Of a stretch of DNA of 64,000 bases, positions 30,172 through 40,096 are shown piece after piece; position 1 is the first letter of the stretch; each line of letters opens with the position of its first letter. The notes under the pieces were generated by a model, which saw only the letters and a list, made by a program, of their open reading frames with translations, ran no database searches and was not told the origin of the DNA. The position numbers were made by a program, and so were the translations under genes. Source of the DNA: RPQJ01 sp963754125 (lineage in GTDB: Bacteria > Pseudomonadota > Gammaproteobacteria > Steroidobacterales > Steroidobacteraceae); contig CAVWEX010000014.1 of the NCBI GenBank assembly GCA_963754125.1, positions 248,001 through 312,000 of the forward strand, given 5' to 3'.

Positions 30172-31098
30172 TCACGCCGAATCCGGCCGGCTCCGGATCG
30201 CTTCGATGCATCGGGAGATCTGCTGCCACTCCTCGGCGCTGACCTTCCGGCTCGATCGCGGCTCTAGCTGCGGTACCGTCGAGCGGCGCGTATCGAGCGG
30301 CGCCCCTGCTCGAGCCTGGTACCAGGCCGCAAGCTCGGTGAGCACCGCTTCGGGACTCGCGCAGAAGTCCTCGTAGGTCGTCGTGAAGAATCGGCCCTCG
30401 CCGATCAGTGCACGATCCTCGGCGATGTCCTGCTCGAGGCCGCACACCTGCTCGCAAACCTGCTCGACCGGGTGCAGTTCCCGAATCGTCGCGTAGTTCC
30501 GGGGCCGTGCCGACAGCCAGGCGCGCTCGTCGCCGAGAAACTCGCGCCGGCCAGCGAGGATGGACTGGGCGGTCATCTCGGCGGACCGTCGAAGATGCAC
30601 GAAGAGCGCCTCCGGGAAGGCCGCGGCCAGCGCGCGCAGCCGCGGAGCGTGACGCTGCCACTTGCTTGCGAACGGCGCGCCAAAGCAATGCTGAAGGCCG
30701 GCGACCGTGCGGCGCATCTCGTCCACCGCGGCCGGATCGAGTCCGGCCGGGTCGATGTAGTCGAGATGGCCGGGCAGCCAGCGATTGAAAATGGTCCAGC
30801 CCTGGTTCGGTGCGGTCCAGCCGCGCGTGTTGCCGAAGTGATTGGCAAGGTCGCTCGGCGGCGACGCGCCGCCGAGGCGCCTGGTGAGTCGCGCGACGAC
30901 CACCGGCGACCCCGGCAGCTTCGCCATCAGGTTCGAGAAGTAGCAGAGCCGGAACCGCTGCAGCAGCAGCAGGTAGAACAGCGTCGATCCCGATCGCGGC
31001 AGCGACACGATGAACAGGGGCCGATGCTCCATGGCTCTGGCCTGCCGGAGCTCGGCTCGCTCGAAGTACGCCAGGGCGCCATGAATTCGCTTGATCAT
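30172..31098 (-). CDS. Sulfotransferase (PAPS-dependent) 1
   Basis: 308 residues. The N-terminal PAPS-binding loop is clear: 'PLFIVSLPRSGSTLFYLLL'. The 3'-phosphate-binding motif region 'FVHLRRSAEMTAQSIL' follows near residue 170. These enzymes move sulfate from PAPS to sugars or other acceptors in the cytoplasm. It is the last gene of a leftward cluster (31.1-36.1 kb) that contains two other sulfotransferases, a glycosyltransferase and ATP-grasp protein, so a sulfated glycan or glycolipid is a reasonable target. It ends 30 bases from the convergent typA gene. Confidence 0.85.
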   Translation of the reverse strand: MIKRIHGALAYFERAELRQARAMEHRPLFIVSLPRSGSTLFYLLLLQRFRLCYFSNLMAKLPGSPVVVARLTRRLGGASPPSDLANHFGNTRGWTAPNQGWTIFNRWLPGHLDYIDPAGLDPAAVDEMRRTVAGLQHCFGAPFASKWQRHAPRLRALAAAFPEALFVHLRRSAEMTAQSILAGRREFLGDERAWLSARPRNYATIRELHPVEQVCEQVCGLEQDIAEDRALIGEGRFFTTTYEDFCASPEAVLTELAAWYQARAGAPLDTRRSTVPQLEPRSSRKVSAEEWQQISRCIEAIRSRPDSA

Positions 31099-31124
31099 GA
31101 GGTCTTGCGTCGTCGTAACGAAAC

Positions 31125-31985
31125 CTAGTCGAACACGACGGTTCGGTTGTCGTACACGAGCACCTGGTGCTGCAGGTGCGCATACACGGCACGCGCAAGC
31201 ACGATCTTCTCGAGGTCGCGCCCCTTTCGGACCATGTCTTCGACCGAGTCCTTGTGGCTCACCGCCACCACGTCCTGGGCGATGATCGGGCCGGCGTCGA
31301 GGTCCGCCGTCACGTAGTGGCTGGTGGCGCCGATGATCTTGACGCCGCGTTCATGCGCCGCGTGGTAGGGCGAGCCGCCCGCGAAGGCGGGCAGGAAAGA
31401 GTGGTGGATGTTGATCACGTTGCCGCCCATCGCGTCGATGAACTCGGGCGACACGATCTGCATGTAGCGTGCGAGCACCGCCAGGTGGACGCCGGCCTCC
31501 CGCATCAGCCGAAGCTGTGTGCGCTCCGCGTCGACGCGCGTGGACGCCGTGACCGGGACGTGCTCGAAGCGAATGCCGTGGCGACGGGCCACCGGCTCGA
31601 GGTCACGGTGGTTGCTCAGGATCAGCGGGATTTCCACCGCCCACTCGCCCGACTCCCAGCGCGCCAGCATGTCGTACAGGCAGTGCCCGTACTTCGATAC
31701 CAGGATCGACATGCTCGTGCGGCGGCTCGACCGCTCGAGCCGCCAGCTCATCGAGCAGGGGGTTGCGACCTCGGTGACGAAGGCATCCCGGAACCGTGTC
31801 ACCGATTCCTCGTCGTGCGCTGCCGGGTTCCACGCCACGCGCATGAAGAACACGCCGCGCTCGACGTCGACGTGCTGGTCGAGGTCCACGACGTTTCCGT
31901 GGAACCGCCGGATGACCGCGGTGACCGAGGCGACGAGGCCTTCGCGGTCGGGACAGTTGATCAGCAGGATGAGCTTCTCGATCAT
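31125..31985 (-). CDS. purU: Formyltetrahydrofolate deformylase
   Basis: 286 residues from ATG 31985, 5 bases after the preceding sulfotransferase stop; a GTG at 32000 would overlap it. An N-terminal ACT domain ('KLILLINCPDREGLVASV') precedes a formyltransferase-fold domain with 'VSKYGHCLYDML', 'LILSNHRDLEPV', 'LARYMQIVSPEF' and the catalytic 'NIHHSFLPAF'/'ISHKD'-type motifs. It cleaves 10-formyl-THF to formate and THF, supplying formate for PurT or balancing one-carbon pools. Its tight place inside a sulfotransferase cluster is unusual and may be chance or may reflect co-expression. Confidence 0.93.
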   Translation of the reverse strand: MIEKLILLINCPDREGLVASVTAVIRRFHGNVVDLDQHVDVERGVFFMRVAWNPAAHDEESVTRFRDAFVTEVATPCSMSWRLERSSRRTSMSILVSKYGHCLYDMLARWESGEWAVEIPLILSNHRDLEPVARRHGIRFEHVPVTASTRVDAERTQLRLMREAGVHLAVLARYMQIVSPEFIDAMGGNVINIHHSFLPAFAGGSPYHAAHERGVKIIGATSHYVTADLDAGPIIAQDVVAVSHKDSVEDMVRKGRDLEKIVLARAVYAHLQHQVLVYDNRTVVFD

Positions 31986-31990
31986 TTGCG

Positions 31991-32863
31991 TCAGGTCCAC
32001 AGCGGGCCCTGGCCCAGCATCTGCGCGAGCCGCTCGTTGTGCGGCGAGAAGTATTCCCGAAGACCCGCCAGTGCCGGGTCCTCGTCCCGCCGGTATCGCC
32101 CCTTGTTGCGCTGCTCGAACTCGCCGAGCTGCATCGGCTCGAGGCCGAGGTGGGCAAGCGTCAGTTCGAAGGCACGCTGCGGGTCGGCGAACAGGTCCTC
32201 GCTGCGCATTACAAGGACGCGATCACGGCCAAAGGCCTCGAAGTACCGCTCGAGTTGCTCTGCGTACCGACCCCGCGCCTTGTACGAGAAGTGCTGCACG
32301 GCGAAACTCTCATAGCCGGGATCCGACTGCATGCGTCGCATCTCGCCCTCGAGCAGCTCGTCTTCCTCCTCGAGGGCCTGGGCAAAGCCTCGGGTCTCCC
32401 GCTTGTTGCGGAGGTTGTGGTTGTAGTGCGAGAGGGCTCGTGCGACCGGGTCGCGCACGAGGGCGATCAGCGCGACCTCGGGCAGCGTGGCGCGTATGCG
32501 CTCGGCACAGTGCGGATGAAACAGGTAATACGGGCTCGCCTCGCCGGTCAGTCGCCGCGTCGGGCCGTGGCCGAGTGCGCTGCGATACGGGAAGTTCGAC
32601 CGGTACCAGCCCGGGCCGCGCCCGAGGTTGAGGTCGAAGTAGTGCACCTCCTTGACGTGGGCGGCGGCCACACGAGGATGCAGGGTGAGGTAACGGTACA
32701 GTGACGTCGTGCCGGCCTTCTGGGCGCCCAGGATGACGAAATCGGGCCACGCACGCAGACCGCTGGTCATCTGCCGCAGCGTGTGCGCGGCCGACTGTTG
32801 CAGCGATCCGGCGCCGTCGCGCAGGCGCCGCACCGCAGGCTTCATTTCATCGAGCAGGGTCAT
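31991..32863 (-). CDS. Sulfotransferase (heparan N-sulfotransferase-like) 2
   Basis: 290 residues from ATG 32863 (a 14-codon longer start exists but would overlap the gene upstream). The 5'-PSB loop is 'FVILGAQKAGTTSLYRYL', and the 3'-PB motif is 'LIALVRDPVARALSHYNHN'. 'VKEVHYFD' and 'YLFHPHCAERI' match the NDST-type sulfotransferase group common in bacterial glycan loci. It probably sulfates a sugar hydroxyl or amine. It follows sulfotransferase 3 by 19 bases and precedes purU by 5, so all are likely co-transcribed. Confidence 0.88.
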   Translation of the reverse strand: MTLLDEMKPAVRRLRDGAGSLQQSAAHTLRQMTSGLRAWPDFVILGAQKAGTTSLYRYLTLHPRVAAAHVKEVHYFDLNLGRGPGWYRSNFPYRSALGHGPTRRLTGEASPYYLFHPHCAERIRATLPEVALIALVRDPVARALSHYNHNLRNKRETRGFAQALEEEDELLEGEMRRMQSDPGYESFAVQHFSYKARGRYAEQLERYFEAFGRDRVLVMRSEDLFADPQRAFELTLAHLGLEPMQLGEFEQRNKGRYRRDEDPALAGLREYFSPHNERLAQMLGQGPLWT

Positions 32864-32882
32864 GCAGTAGCGGTCTCTGCGC

Positions 32883-33776
32883 TCAAGCTGGCAAATCGAG
32901 CGCATCCCAGTGCGCGTCGAATCGCTCCGACAGCAGCTGGCGGAACCTGGCCGTCATCCGCTCCGCCTCCTCGCGCGGTAGCAGGTTCTGCACGTCGTGA
33001 CTCTTCTCGTTGTGGCGCTGGCCGACGCGCCCGGCGAGGGCGACCTCGTCGTATGCGAGGCCGAGGCCCTGCAGCAGTCCTCGCACTTTGGCGAGGTCGT
33101 TGAGGTCGCTGGTGCCGATCGATTGCACGGGTACCGTCGGGTACCGGTCGCGGAAATGCCGCACCCGTGCCTCGGTCTCGTACCAGTACCACAGGCACTT
33201 GTAGTAGTCGTGGCCGAACTCGCCGCTGCCGAACAGAACCTCGCCGAGCTGGATGAGGTTCTCGTCCGAGCGCGGGTCCAGCAGCCAGAGGCTGCCGCGG
33301 CGCGGCCGGCCCGGGATCGAGCTCATGCGGTAGAAGGACGCCGCGACGTTCACCGGGTCGCGCCGCAGGTGCACGACGCGCAGCCGGCCGCCGAACCACG
33401 CTGCAGCCTGGTCGGCGAAGCCCTTGATGAACTGGTGATTGGTTTCGACGTAGTACCGGTGGCCACGCGCAGCGCGGTGCACCTCGATCCTCTTGCGCCG
33501 CCAGAACAGCTCGTCAAGCGAAGCGAGGCGGTCCGGGCCGCTCAGGTGCCGGCTGTGCATGATCGGGTCGGGCTCGTGGAACACGACCGCGTCCTGCAGC
33601 GACTCGAGCACGTTTGCCAGGGTCATCGAACCGCTGCGCCCGGTGGTGGCGCTGAACACGTAGGCCTCGACGCGCGCGCATCGCATGCGCAACAGGTGGG
33701 CGGAGGCGGAGCGCAGCAGGGGCAGATCGCGGAACACCTCGGTCACGGTCGTCGTCTCTCGGTCATGTGATCTCAT
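32883..33776 (-). CDS. Sulfotransferase family protein 3
   Basis: 297 residues. ATG 33776 overlaps the stop of the glycosyltransferase gene by one base (TAATG). The P-loop-like 'YVFSATTGRSGSMTLANVL' and the 3'-phosphate motif 'RVVHLRRDPVNVAASFY' mark a PAPS sulfotransferase fold. The group is more distant from the other two, so a different acceptor is likely. The coupling to the glycosyltransferase suggests it acts on the product of that enzyme. Confidence 0.75.
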   Translation of the reverse strand: MRSHDRETTTVTEVFRDLPLLRSASAHLLRMRCARVEAYVFSATTGRSGSMTLANVLESLQDAVVFHEPDPIMHSRHLSGPDRLASLDELFWRRKRIEVHRAARGHRYYVETNHQFIKGFADQAAAWFGGRLRVVHLRRDPVNVAASFYRMSSIPGRPRRGSLWLLDPRSDENLIQLGEVLFGSGEFGHDYYKCLWYWYETEARVRHFRDRYPTVPVQSIGTSDLNDLAKVRGLLQGLGLAYDEVALAGRVGQRHNEKSHDVQNLLPREEAERMTARFRQLLSERFDAHWDALDLPA

Positions 33777-34966
33777 TAGGCCCGTGCCTGTGCCCGGGAC
33801 GCAGGACCTTCGAGCATCGCCACGAGCAGCTCGTCCAGCAGCGCGGCCCGCTGGTCCCAGCTGTTTGCGCGCGCGATCGCGATGCGCTCGGCGGCCGAAC
33901 CCGGGCCGCCGCCTGCCAGCGCGTGCTCGATGCGTCGGTGCCAGTCGTCGGGGTCGCGCGCAGTCCAGACCACCTGCGGGAAATCACGCACGGCGGGGAA
34001 ATCGCTGCTGACGACCGGCAGTCCGCAAGCCAGGTATTCGTGGAGCTTGAGCGGGTAGATGCCCTCGGTCCAGGCCCCGCTGGTGCGGTAGCAAAGCAGG
34101 CCGACGTCCAGTCCGGCCGTGTAGCCAGCGATCTCGGCCGTGGACTTCTGTCCGAGGAAATGCACGTTAGGGCGCCGGACGAGACTGTCGAAGCGCGCGG
34201 TCTCGGCGTCGCCGAGACCGACCGTCCGGCCGGCCAGAACGAAATGCCAGTCCGGGCGCCGCGCCGACAGCGCGTCGAGCAGCGCGAAGTCGACCTTCTG
34301 GTTCAGGCTGCCGAGGTAGCCGATCCGCGGTCGTGGGATGGCCGCAAGTTCGTCGGGACCGGTGGCGCTGCGCGCGGCGGCGAACCGCTCGAAGTCCACG
34401 CCGTTCGGCACCACGTGCACAGGCTTGCCGGACACCTCGTGAAGCTCGAGCGCGATCCGGTCGGACGAGCAGACGATCAGGTCGGCGCGCGCGAGCAGGC
34501 GCCGCTGCGCCTCGGCCGCCTGCGGCGTCCAGTCGCTCGTGTGCGAGTAGAGGTCGTAGGCGTGATACACGAGTCGCTCGAACCGCAGGTGATCGGCGAG
34601 GTAGCCGAAGCGTGGATGGAATATCCACAGCACACGGGGCCCGGAGCCCATGCGGTCGAGCTGCCGCTGCCACCGCCGTACGGCGACCGTCGTGGTGATG
34701 CGGTCGAGGCTTGGCACCGTCGGCACCCGCAGCGCCGCCCGCCCGGGCCGGTCCACCAGCACGTTGTCTGCGGGTTCGAAGTGGCCGAACATCGGCGAGC
34801 TGCGGTATTCCTCCCCGTGGCGGTCCCAGATCTTCCACGGACCGCGCGAGTAGAGCACACGGTGCCGCCGCCCGAGGCGCGACAGGAGGTACTGGCGGTT
34901 CATCCACTGGTCGTGCCAGTGGTTCGGGGCCAGCGCGAGAATTCTCGAAGATGGTTGTCCAGACAT
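33776..34966 (-). CDS. Glycosyltransferase family 1/4 (GT-B)
   Basis: 396 residues. Donor-domain motifs include 'VHVVPNGVDFERF', 'RIGYLGSLNQKVDF', 'FHPRFGYLADHLRF' and the EX7E region 'LKLHEYLACGLPVVSS'. The start 'MSGQPSSRILALAPNHWHDQW' is 3 bases after the ATP-grasp gene stop. It probably adds a sugar to a carrier-linked or cell-surface glycan that the neighbouring sulfotransferases then decorate. Donor unknown. Confidence 0.86.
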   Translation of the reverse strand: MSGQPSSRILALAPNHWHDQWMNRQYLLSRLGRRHRVLYSRGPWKIWDRHGEEYRSSPMFGHFEPADNVLVDRPGRAALRVPTVPSLDRITTTVAVRRWQRQLDRMGSGPRVLWIFHPRFGYLADHLRFERLVYHAYDLYSHTSDWTPQAAEAQRRLLARADLIVCSSDRIALELHEVSGKPVHVVPNGVDFERFAAARSATGPDELAAIPRPRIGYLGSLNQKVDFALLDALSARRPDWHFVLAGRTVGLGDAETARFDSLVRRPNVHFLGQKSTAEIAGYTAGLDVGLLCYRTSGAWTEGIYPLKLHEYLACGLPVVSSDFPAVRDFPQVVWTARDPDDWHRRIEHALAGGGPGSAAERIAIARANSWDQRAALLDELLVAMLEGPASRAQARA

Positions 34967-34969
34967 CTG

Positions 34970-36055
34970 TTAGCGACAGGCCCGGAGGGATTCCGTGGCG
35001 GCCGTCGGGCCGTCCAGCTGAAGGTGGTTGTAGTAGTAGTCGGAGTTTACTTCGAGCAGCACTGGGCCATCGGGTGCAATCGCCACATCCCATCCCAGCG
35101 TGCGTGGAAAGGGAAGAAGACGATGGGCGCGAACGACGACGTCCTGTGCCTCCCGCCAGAATGGGACACACAGGCCAGCGATTGGTGCGCCGGAGTCGGG
35201 GTGCTTCTGATGCTCGCTCGCACGCAAGCGTGACCGTGCCGTCCCGAGGACACCCGAGTGGACATCCACGGGCGCCACTATTCCGCCCCCGGTCGTGTTG
35301 TCGATCTCTGAGTTTCCCACTCCAATTCTCAGCACGGCTCCGATGACGGAAACCTCTCCGCTGGCATCCGAAAGAGTGATCATTCTAATCGTGTTGGTCG
35401 AACTGGCATGCAGCTCGGCAAGCGTCGCGTGCTGCACGATCCTGTCCTGAATTACCCACCCGTCCTTGCGGAAATCAAGAGTAGCAACAAGTTCATCGAG
35501 GGCCTGAAGCTTCCCGGATGCACGCCGAATCTCGCGACGTTCGGCATCAATCGCGGCAAGGACCATGACCCCATGCCCGTGAGAGGCGTCGAGAGGCTTG
35601 ATGACAATTCCGCGGTTCAGCCTCGTGAGCAGGTTGCAGACATCGTCTTTCGATCTCATCGGCGCAGCGTGCCGATCGACGCCGCGTGTCGGATGATAGA
35701 TCGCGTGACAGTAGGGTACGGGAACACCCAACTGCTCGAAATAAATGCAAAACACCCACTTGTTGAACGGAACGACTCCAGTCTGGTGAGGGTTCAGGTG
35801 TTGCCTGATTCGGCCGAACGATTTGTGACTCAAGAGCCGCTCGTCGCCTTGGGTCTCCGACCGGAAGAGCCCGAGCGTGTAGTAGTCGTCGGGCGAGAAA
35901 CCTTTGGTACGGAGCTGGAGCATCTCGAGAATCTGCATGAAGTGGGTCTTTCCGGACCGTTCCTCGACAACATCACCCACAACCGAAACTGCATCCTGGA
36001 TGCTCTTGAAGACATCGGAAATCTTTGTAAGCACTGGGCGCTCCTGGCGAGGCAT
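34970..36055 (-). CDS. Sugar-transfer-associated ATP-grasp protein
   Basis: 361 residues from ATG 36055 ('MPRQERPVLTKISDVF'). Motifs of the ATP-grasp family found with sugar transferases are 'LNRGIVIKPLDASHGHGV' (ATP-binding Lys), 'WVIQDRIVQHATLAEL', 'STNTIRMITL', and the metal-binding end 'GPVLLEVNSDYYYNH'. It may ligate an amino acid or other acid to a glycan; in related systems the substrate is unknown. Composition is visibly less GC-rich, with more AT-ended codons (aat, agt, cat) than neighbours, so it may be a recent arrival. It is the first gene of the sulfotransferase cluster. Confidence 0.8.
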   Translation of the reverse strand: MPRQERPVLTKISDVFKSIQDAVSVVGDVVEERSGKTHFMQILEMLQLRTKGFSPDDYYTLGLFRSETQGDERLLSHKSFGRIRQHLNPHQTGVVPFNKWVFCIYFEQLGVPVPYCHAIYHPTRGVDRHAAPMRSKDDVCNLLTRLNRGIVIKPLDASHGHGVMVLAAIDAERREIRRASGKLQALDELVATLDFRKDGWVIQDRIVQHATLAELHASSTNTIRMITLSDASGEVSVIGAVLRIGVGNSEIDNTTGGGIVAPVDVHSGVLGTARSRLRASEHQKHPDSGAPIAGLCVPFWREAQDVVVRAHRLLPFPRTLGWDVAIAPDGPVLLEVNSDYYYNHLQLDGPTAATESLRACR

Positions 36056-36232
36056 GGTTGCACCTGGTCTGCCTTCCGCACGGCAGTGCCGACATAATGG
36101 GGCAACGCGCCTGCCAAAGAGGACTCGAATCTGGCATGCAAGATGCACAGGTCACTCATGGCGCTGTGGTCCGACCTGTCTCGCGGCACTTCGAGACCGA
36201 TGCTCCTGGGCTGTGGGATGGTACGTGGAGCG

Positions 36233-39200
36233 CTACGCGAGCAGGCGCAGTTCGTCGGCATTGGCGCGAACGAGCGACTCGAGCACGGCCACGGGCTGCG
36301 GAGCGCCGATGTAATGCCCCTGCGCATACTCGATGCCGATCTCCGCGAGACGCGCGAGCACGTCGGCGGAATCCACGCGCTCGGCCACGGTGCGGATGTC
36401 CATGGACTGGCCGATCTGCGCGATCGCCTCGACGAGGCTGCGGTCGATGTGGTCGTGGGTGACGTTGTGCATGAACTGCCCGTCGATCTTCAGGAAATCC
36501 ACCGGCAGGTTCTTCAGGAAGATGAACGACGACAGCCCGCTGCCGAAGTCGTCGAGCGAGAAGCGGCAGCCGCGGTCGCGCAGCTCGCGGATGAAGTGCG
36601 TCGCCGAGGCGAGGCTGGTCATGGCCGCCCCCTCGGTCAGCTCGAAGCACAGCGCGCCGGGCGCGAGGTCGGCCTTGGCGAGCTCGGCGATCACGAAGTC
36701 CAGGAACTGCTCGTCGTTGAGCGTCGTGGCCGAGATGTTGATGCCGAGCATGTAGGCCTCGCGCCCCGTGTCGCCGCGGCGGTGGGCGAGCTGCCCGCAG
36801 GCCTGCCGGACCACCCAGCGGTCGATGGCGGGCATCAGGTTGAAGCGCTCCGCGGCCGGAATGAATTCCGACGGCTGCACCAGTCCGCCCTGCTCATCGC
36901 GCATGCGAAGCAGCAGTTCGAAGTGCCGTAGCTTCTCGACGCCCGCGCGGATCGGCACGATGGCCTGGCAGTGCAGTTCGAGCCGGTTCTCCTCGCAGGC
37001 GCGGTTGATGCGCGACACCCACTGCATCTCGCGGTGGCGCTCCGGGGCGCGGCCCTGCTGGTAGGTCTGCACGCGGTTGCGGCCCGAGTCCTTGGCCGAG
37101 TAGCAGGCCACGTCCGCGGCGCTCATCACCGCGTCGAGGGAGTCCACCTGGCCGTCGATCTCGGCGAGGCCGATGGACACGCCCACGTTCATGACGCGGT
37201 CTTCCCACACGAAACGGAAGTCGCGGATCGCCTGCCGCAGGTTTTCGGCGATGCGGTGCGCCGTGTCGAGCGTGCAATCCGAGAGCAGCACGCCGAACTC
37301 GTCGCCGCCGAGGCGGGCCAGCACGTCGCTGGTGCGGATACGCGTCTGCACCACGCTGGTGAGCTGCTTCAGGAGCCGGTCGCCGGCCTGGTGCCCGCAG
37401 GTGTCGTTCACCACCTTGAACTGGTCGAGGTCGAGGTACAGCAGCACGTGGTGCAGCGCGGGATTCTCGCGGGCGGCGAGCAGGATCTCGTTGAGACGGT
37501 TCTCGAATTCGCGCCGGTTGATGAGGCCGGTGAGCGCGTCGTGGGTGGCCTGGTAGGCGAGCGCGCGCTGCAGGCGCCGCTCCTGGCTCACGTCGTGGAA
37601 CACCATGACGGCGCCGATCATGCGCCCGCCGCGATCGCGGATCGGCGCGGCGGAGTCCTGGATCGAGATCTCCTGACCGCCGCGGCTGACGAGCAGCGAC
37701 GGCTCGACCAGCTCCACGATGCGGCCCTCGCGCAGACAGCGCAGGATCGGGTTGTCGATCGGCTGGCGCGTGGCCTCGCCGAGCAGCTGGATGATCTCGG
37801 CGACCGGGCGGCCCGCGGCCTCGGCGGAGTTCCAGCCGGTGAGCGCCTCCGCGACGGGGTTGAGGTACTCGATTCGGCCCTCGGCGTCCGCGGTGATGAC
37901 CGCATCGCCGATGGACTGCAGCGTGACCTGCGCCTTCTCCTTCTCGTCGGAGAGCTGCAGTTCCGCGCGCTTGCGTTCGGTGATGTCGGCCAGCGTGCCT
38001 TCGTAGCCCGCGATTGCGCCATCGCCGTCGCGCACCACGCGCGCATTCTCCACTACCGTGATCACCGAGCCGTCGCGCCGGCGCAGCTGGTACTCGGCAT
38101 CGCGCACGATACCGTCGCGGTGCAGCGCTTCGACGACGTGCGCGCGGTCGGCCGGATCGGGGTAGAGCACGTGCGTTGAGGGCAGGGCGAGCAGGTCCTC
38201 GACGCGGCCGTAGCCGAGCATCTCGACCAGGGCCGGGTTGACGGCCTCGAGCCGGCCCGCCGCGGTCGCCCGGTACACGCCCTCGATCACGTTCTCGAAC
38301 AGGCCGCGGTAGCGCGCCTCGCTGGCGCGCAGCGCGGCCACCGACTGCTCGCGCTCGATCGCGATGCCCGCGAGCGCGGTCAGGCGCGCCATGAGCTCGA
38401 AGTCGCGTCTGAGCGGACTGCGCGGGTGATGGAAATAGAGCGCCACCGTGCCGAGGATGCGCCCGTCGGAGGCGCGGATGGGCGTGGACCAGCAGGCCCG
38501 CAGCCCGGCGGAGAGCGCCGGCCCGCGCAGCTCCTCCCACAATGCGTCGCGGGCGATCTCCGCGACCACGACCTGGCGCTGCAGGTACACCGCCGCGGCG
38601 CAGGAGCCGTTGCGCGCGCCGACCGGCACGGACTCGAGGACGCGCCGGAAGTGCTGCGGCAGGCGGCGCCCGGCGACGTGGCCGAGCGCCTCGTCGGCGG
38701 CGTGGTAAAGGCTGACGGCGCAGAGGGCGTCCGGTGTGACGCGCTCGGCGGCCTCGGCGATGGCCTCGAGCGTCTCGGGCAGCTCCACGTTGCCGGTGAT
38801 GCGCTCGAACACGCGCCGCTCGCCCATGGCGAGCAGATCCGCGCGCCTGCGCTCGGTGATGTCGGTGATGCTGCCGCGGATCAGCCGCTGGCTGGAGGAC
38901 GGCAGCCGCACCAGCCGGACCTCGCAGGGAATGTCCTGGCCGTGCGAATCGCGGTGAGTCCACTCGAAGCACGGCGCCTCGCCGGCCAGTGCGCGATCGA
39001 GGTAGCCGCGTGACATGCCGGTGGACGGGCCGCCGTCGGGCTGCTCGGGCGGGCTCACGCGCGCCGGGCCGACTGCGAGCAGCTGCTCGCGCGTCATCTT
39101 GAAGAAGCGGACCGCGTTCTCGTTGCACTCGACGAAGCGGCCGGCGTCAACGTCGAGCACGACGATGGCTTCCGGCGCGTTCTCGACCAGCGTGCGGTAG

Positions 39201-39797
39201 CGCGCCTCGCTCTCGCGGATCGCGGCCTCGGCGCGCTTGCGGTCGGTGGTGTCGCGCAGGCAGACGATGAAGGTCTCGCGGCGGTCGAGCCGGATCTTGC
39301 TGACGCCGAGCTCGGCGTCGAACAGCGACCCGTCGCGCCGCCGTCCGCGGGTTTCGCGCGGCGTGAGATCCACCTGGGTGTCGTCGAGCGCCTCGGCGAG
39401 CTCCTCGAGCGCGCCGGTGAGGCTCGGAAGCCGGGCGAGCGAGGGGATGAGCAGGTCGAGCCGGCGACCACGCACCGTGTCTTCCTCGTATCCGAACACA
39501 CGCTCGCCGGTCGAGTTGACGGTCTCGATGTGTCCGGTCTCGTCCACGGTCAGGATCGCGTCCTTCACGTGGTCGAGAATGGCCTGCAGCTGGGCGGCCG
39601 CGCTCTCGCGGACCTCCCGCGTGAACGGCGCTGGTCTCGTCGGCCAGCAGCCTCATTGAGCGCACCACGCCGCGGCGTTCGTCGTCCCACTCCGCGTACG
39701 CGGCGCTGATGGCCTGCAGCAGGCTGCGCAGGTCGAGCCGCCCGCCCTCCTGGCGTGCGTCGTCGAACTGCCGCTTCAGCAGGGGATGGAGGCTCAT
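36233..39797 (-). CDS. Diguanylate cyclase/phosphodiesterase with PAS and GAF sensors, frameshifted
   Basis: About 1188 residues after joining an N-terminal piece from ATG 39797 (MSLHPLLKRQF) across one extra base near 39630. Order: helical N-terminus, PAS ('ILTVDETGHIETVNSTGERV'), second PAS ('VVLDVDAGRFVECNENA'), GAF, two more PAS with PAC ends ('GTLADITERKRAE', 'MVFHDVSQERRLQ'), a GGDEF domain with intact 'RLGGDEFGVLL', and an EAL-type domain reading 'FELLLRM' with later 'NISATTLND', 'ELTEGAAM' and 'LDDFGSG'. It probably makes or degrades cyclic di-GMP in response to redox, light or ligand signals. No membrane segment is seen, so it is cytosolic. Confidence 0.9.
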
Positions 39798-40096
39798 GGG
39801 ACCGGCCGAACGGTCCGCAGGCCCGCACGATCGTGCTTGTTGGTTTTTCGCCTCATGCTCGCGTGCCGTAAAGCCTGCCGCCGTCCCGGATCCGGGGCTG
39901 GACCCGGTCGATAGTATTCGCAGCGGCGATGACCGAGTCGTGAACCCCGTCACAGTCGGCGGTCCGACCGGCGTCGGCCGGCCGGCGCCCGTCTCGCCCG
40001 GTTCGACCCCGTGCCGGGCGACCCCAGGGTCGCGGCGGCCGGGGTCATCCGGGGTGCATCGGCTACAATGCCGGCACCTCCCGATCCCGTCCTTTC

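Noticed and set aside
31125..32000. GTG start at 32000 for purU
   Set aside because: It would overlap the sulfotransferase end by 10 bases; ATG 31985 gives the standard ACT-domain start and sits just after that stop.
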